Positions 63,434 to 64,000 of a DNA stretch of 64,000 nucleotides are shown piece by piece. The notes beneath the pieces were generated by a model. That model ran no database searches, was not told the origin of the DNA, and saw only the letters and a program-made list of their open reading frames with translations. The position numbers were made by a program, and so were the translations under genes. The stretch is from Phytopseudomonas seleniipraecipitans (GTDB lineage Bacteria > Pseudomonadota > Gammaproteobacteria > Pseudomonadales > Pseudomonadaceae), in NCBI RefSeq assembly GCF_900102335.1, contig NZ_FNBM01000005.1, forward strand, positions 1 to 64,000. Direction: 5' to 3'. Position 1 is the first letter of the stretch. Every line of letters begins with the position of its first letter.

Positions 63434-64000
63434 CTACAACCCGCAGACGCTGCCATCGCTGCGTGGGTCGGCAGCGCCTTCCAGCACGCCATTAGGGTGG
63501 CGCAGCAGTGCGCCGGCATGGCCCATGGTGTCGCTGAAAGCCTCATCCAGCACCTCGACGTTATGGCCGGCCTGGCGCAGTTGCTCGACCAACGCAGGCG
63601 GGAAGCGGCTTTCCAGCTTGAGCGTGGTGCTGACGTCGCCCCAGGTGCGGCCAAGTAGCCAGCGCGGCGCGCTGACCGCGGCCTGCAGGTCACTGCCCAG
63701 GCGGTAGCGGCTGAGGATCGCCGCCTGGGTTTGGGGCTGCCCTTCGCCACCCATGGTGCCGTAGCTCAGCGTGCGGCCGTCGTCGAACAGCGCCAATGCC
63801 GGATTTAGGGTGTGGAACGGCTTGCGGCCCGGTTGCAGGGTCTGCAGCGCGGCAGGATCGAGAGAGAAACTGATCCCGCGGTTCTGCCAGGCGACGCCGC
63901 TGGACGGTAGCACTACGCCCGAGCCGAACTCCCAGTACACGCTTTGAATGAAGCTGACAGCGCGGCCCTGATCGTCGATGCAACCCATCCAGATGGTGTC
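63434..64000 (-). CDS. Gamma-glutamyltransferase family protein (partial, 5' end outside window)
   Basis: The last 188 codons of a gamma-glutamyltransferase-family enzyme, with the gene entering from beyond the right edge. The visible part holds DTIWMGCIDDQGRAVSFIQSVYWEFGSGVV (quoted as the start of the small-subunit core), then FSLDPAALQTLQPGRKPFHTLNPALAL and the YGTMGGEGQPQTQAAIL loop. The catalytic Thr lies outside or at the edge of the window, so activity cannot be judged. Likely roles are hydrolysis of glutathione or another gamma-glutamyl compound. Confidence 0.9.
   Translation of the reverse strand, partial: DTIWMGCIDDQGRAVSFIQSVYWEFGSGVVLPSSGVAWQNRGISFSLDPAALQTLQPGRKPFHTLNPALALFDDGRTLSYGTMGGEGQPQTQAAILSRYRLGSDLQAAVSAPRWLLGRTWGDVSTTLKLESRFPPALVEQLRQAGHNVEVLDEAFSDTMGHAGALLRHPNGVLEGAADPRSDGSVCGL

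Overview
The window is a GC-rich chromosomal segment of a Pseudomonas species. Gene content and local order resemble P. aeruginosa loci: gabD-gabT, oscA-sbp-cysTWA, modABC, cbcXWV-gbdR, the dgc/etf dimethylglycine cluster, and pycR/pycAB. The loci are brought together in a different arrangement, which suggests the mendocina/oleovorans side of the genus. This placement is inferred from protein motifs and synteny recalled from memory, not from a search. No phage, plasmid, IS element or CRISPR array is visible. Non-coding gaps are rich in short palindromic and tandem repeats.

Layout. 0.3-10.2 kb: a minus-strand catabolic cluster with an HpcH/HpaI aldolase, a nitrilase-family amidase, two complete TRAP transporters and an RraA-like protein, faced by a divergent LysR regulator. 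10.4-11.7 kb: a DUF1206 membrane protein and tRNA-Arg(CCG). 12-21.4 kb: GABA and polyamine catabolism (gabD, gabT, a glutamylpolyamine synthetase and an FAD oxidoreductase) with an NDH2/SelD-type flavoprotein and an MCP whose sensory-like domain is C-terminal. 21.5-26.1 kb: a tandem repeat, a PhoD-like phosphatase, a Crp/Fnr regulator, an Mpo1-like protein and a TauE/SafE permease. 26.3-32.4 kb: sulfate uptake (cysA, cysW, cysT, sbp), oscA, an RBBP9-type hydrolase and a degenerate sigma-54 activator. 32.6-35.4 kb: molybdate uptake (modABC) with a ModE-like box.

35.6-51.1 kb: quaternary-amine metabolism. It has a betaine-type binding protein, the choline/betaine/carnitine transporter cbcXWV, the regulator gbdR, and the dimethylglycine demethylation module (dipeptidase, DUF5943 protein, dgcA, dgcB, etfA, etfB, a small protein). 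Choline or glycine betaine would be imported by Cbc, sensed through GbdR, and its dimethylglycine intermediate demethylated by DgcAB with electrons passing through the ETF pair. 51.4-53.9 kb: a divergent pair of L,D-transpeptidase-fold proteins. 54-59.2 kb: a GntR regulator, pycR and the two-subunit pyruvate carboxylase pycAB. 59.4-64 kb: a lipoprotein, a YeeE/YedE transporter, an AgcS amino-acid/Na+ symporter and the 3' part of a gamma-glutamyltransferase that runs off the window.

Observations most worth a second look: the double-TRAP/double-aldolase cluster with an RraA-like protein lacking the signature Arg; an AAA+ activator that has lost GAFTGA, arginine-finger and HTH elements beside the sulfur genes; duplicated DnaA-box/hairpin modules after gbdR; DgcA with one of four expected Fe-S cysteines replaced; the C-terminal-sensor MCP; and clear operator candidates for ModE, PycR and a TetR-type factor near gbdR.
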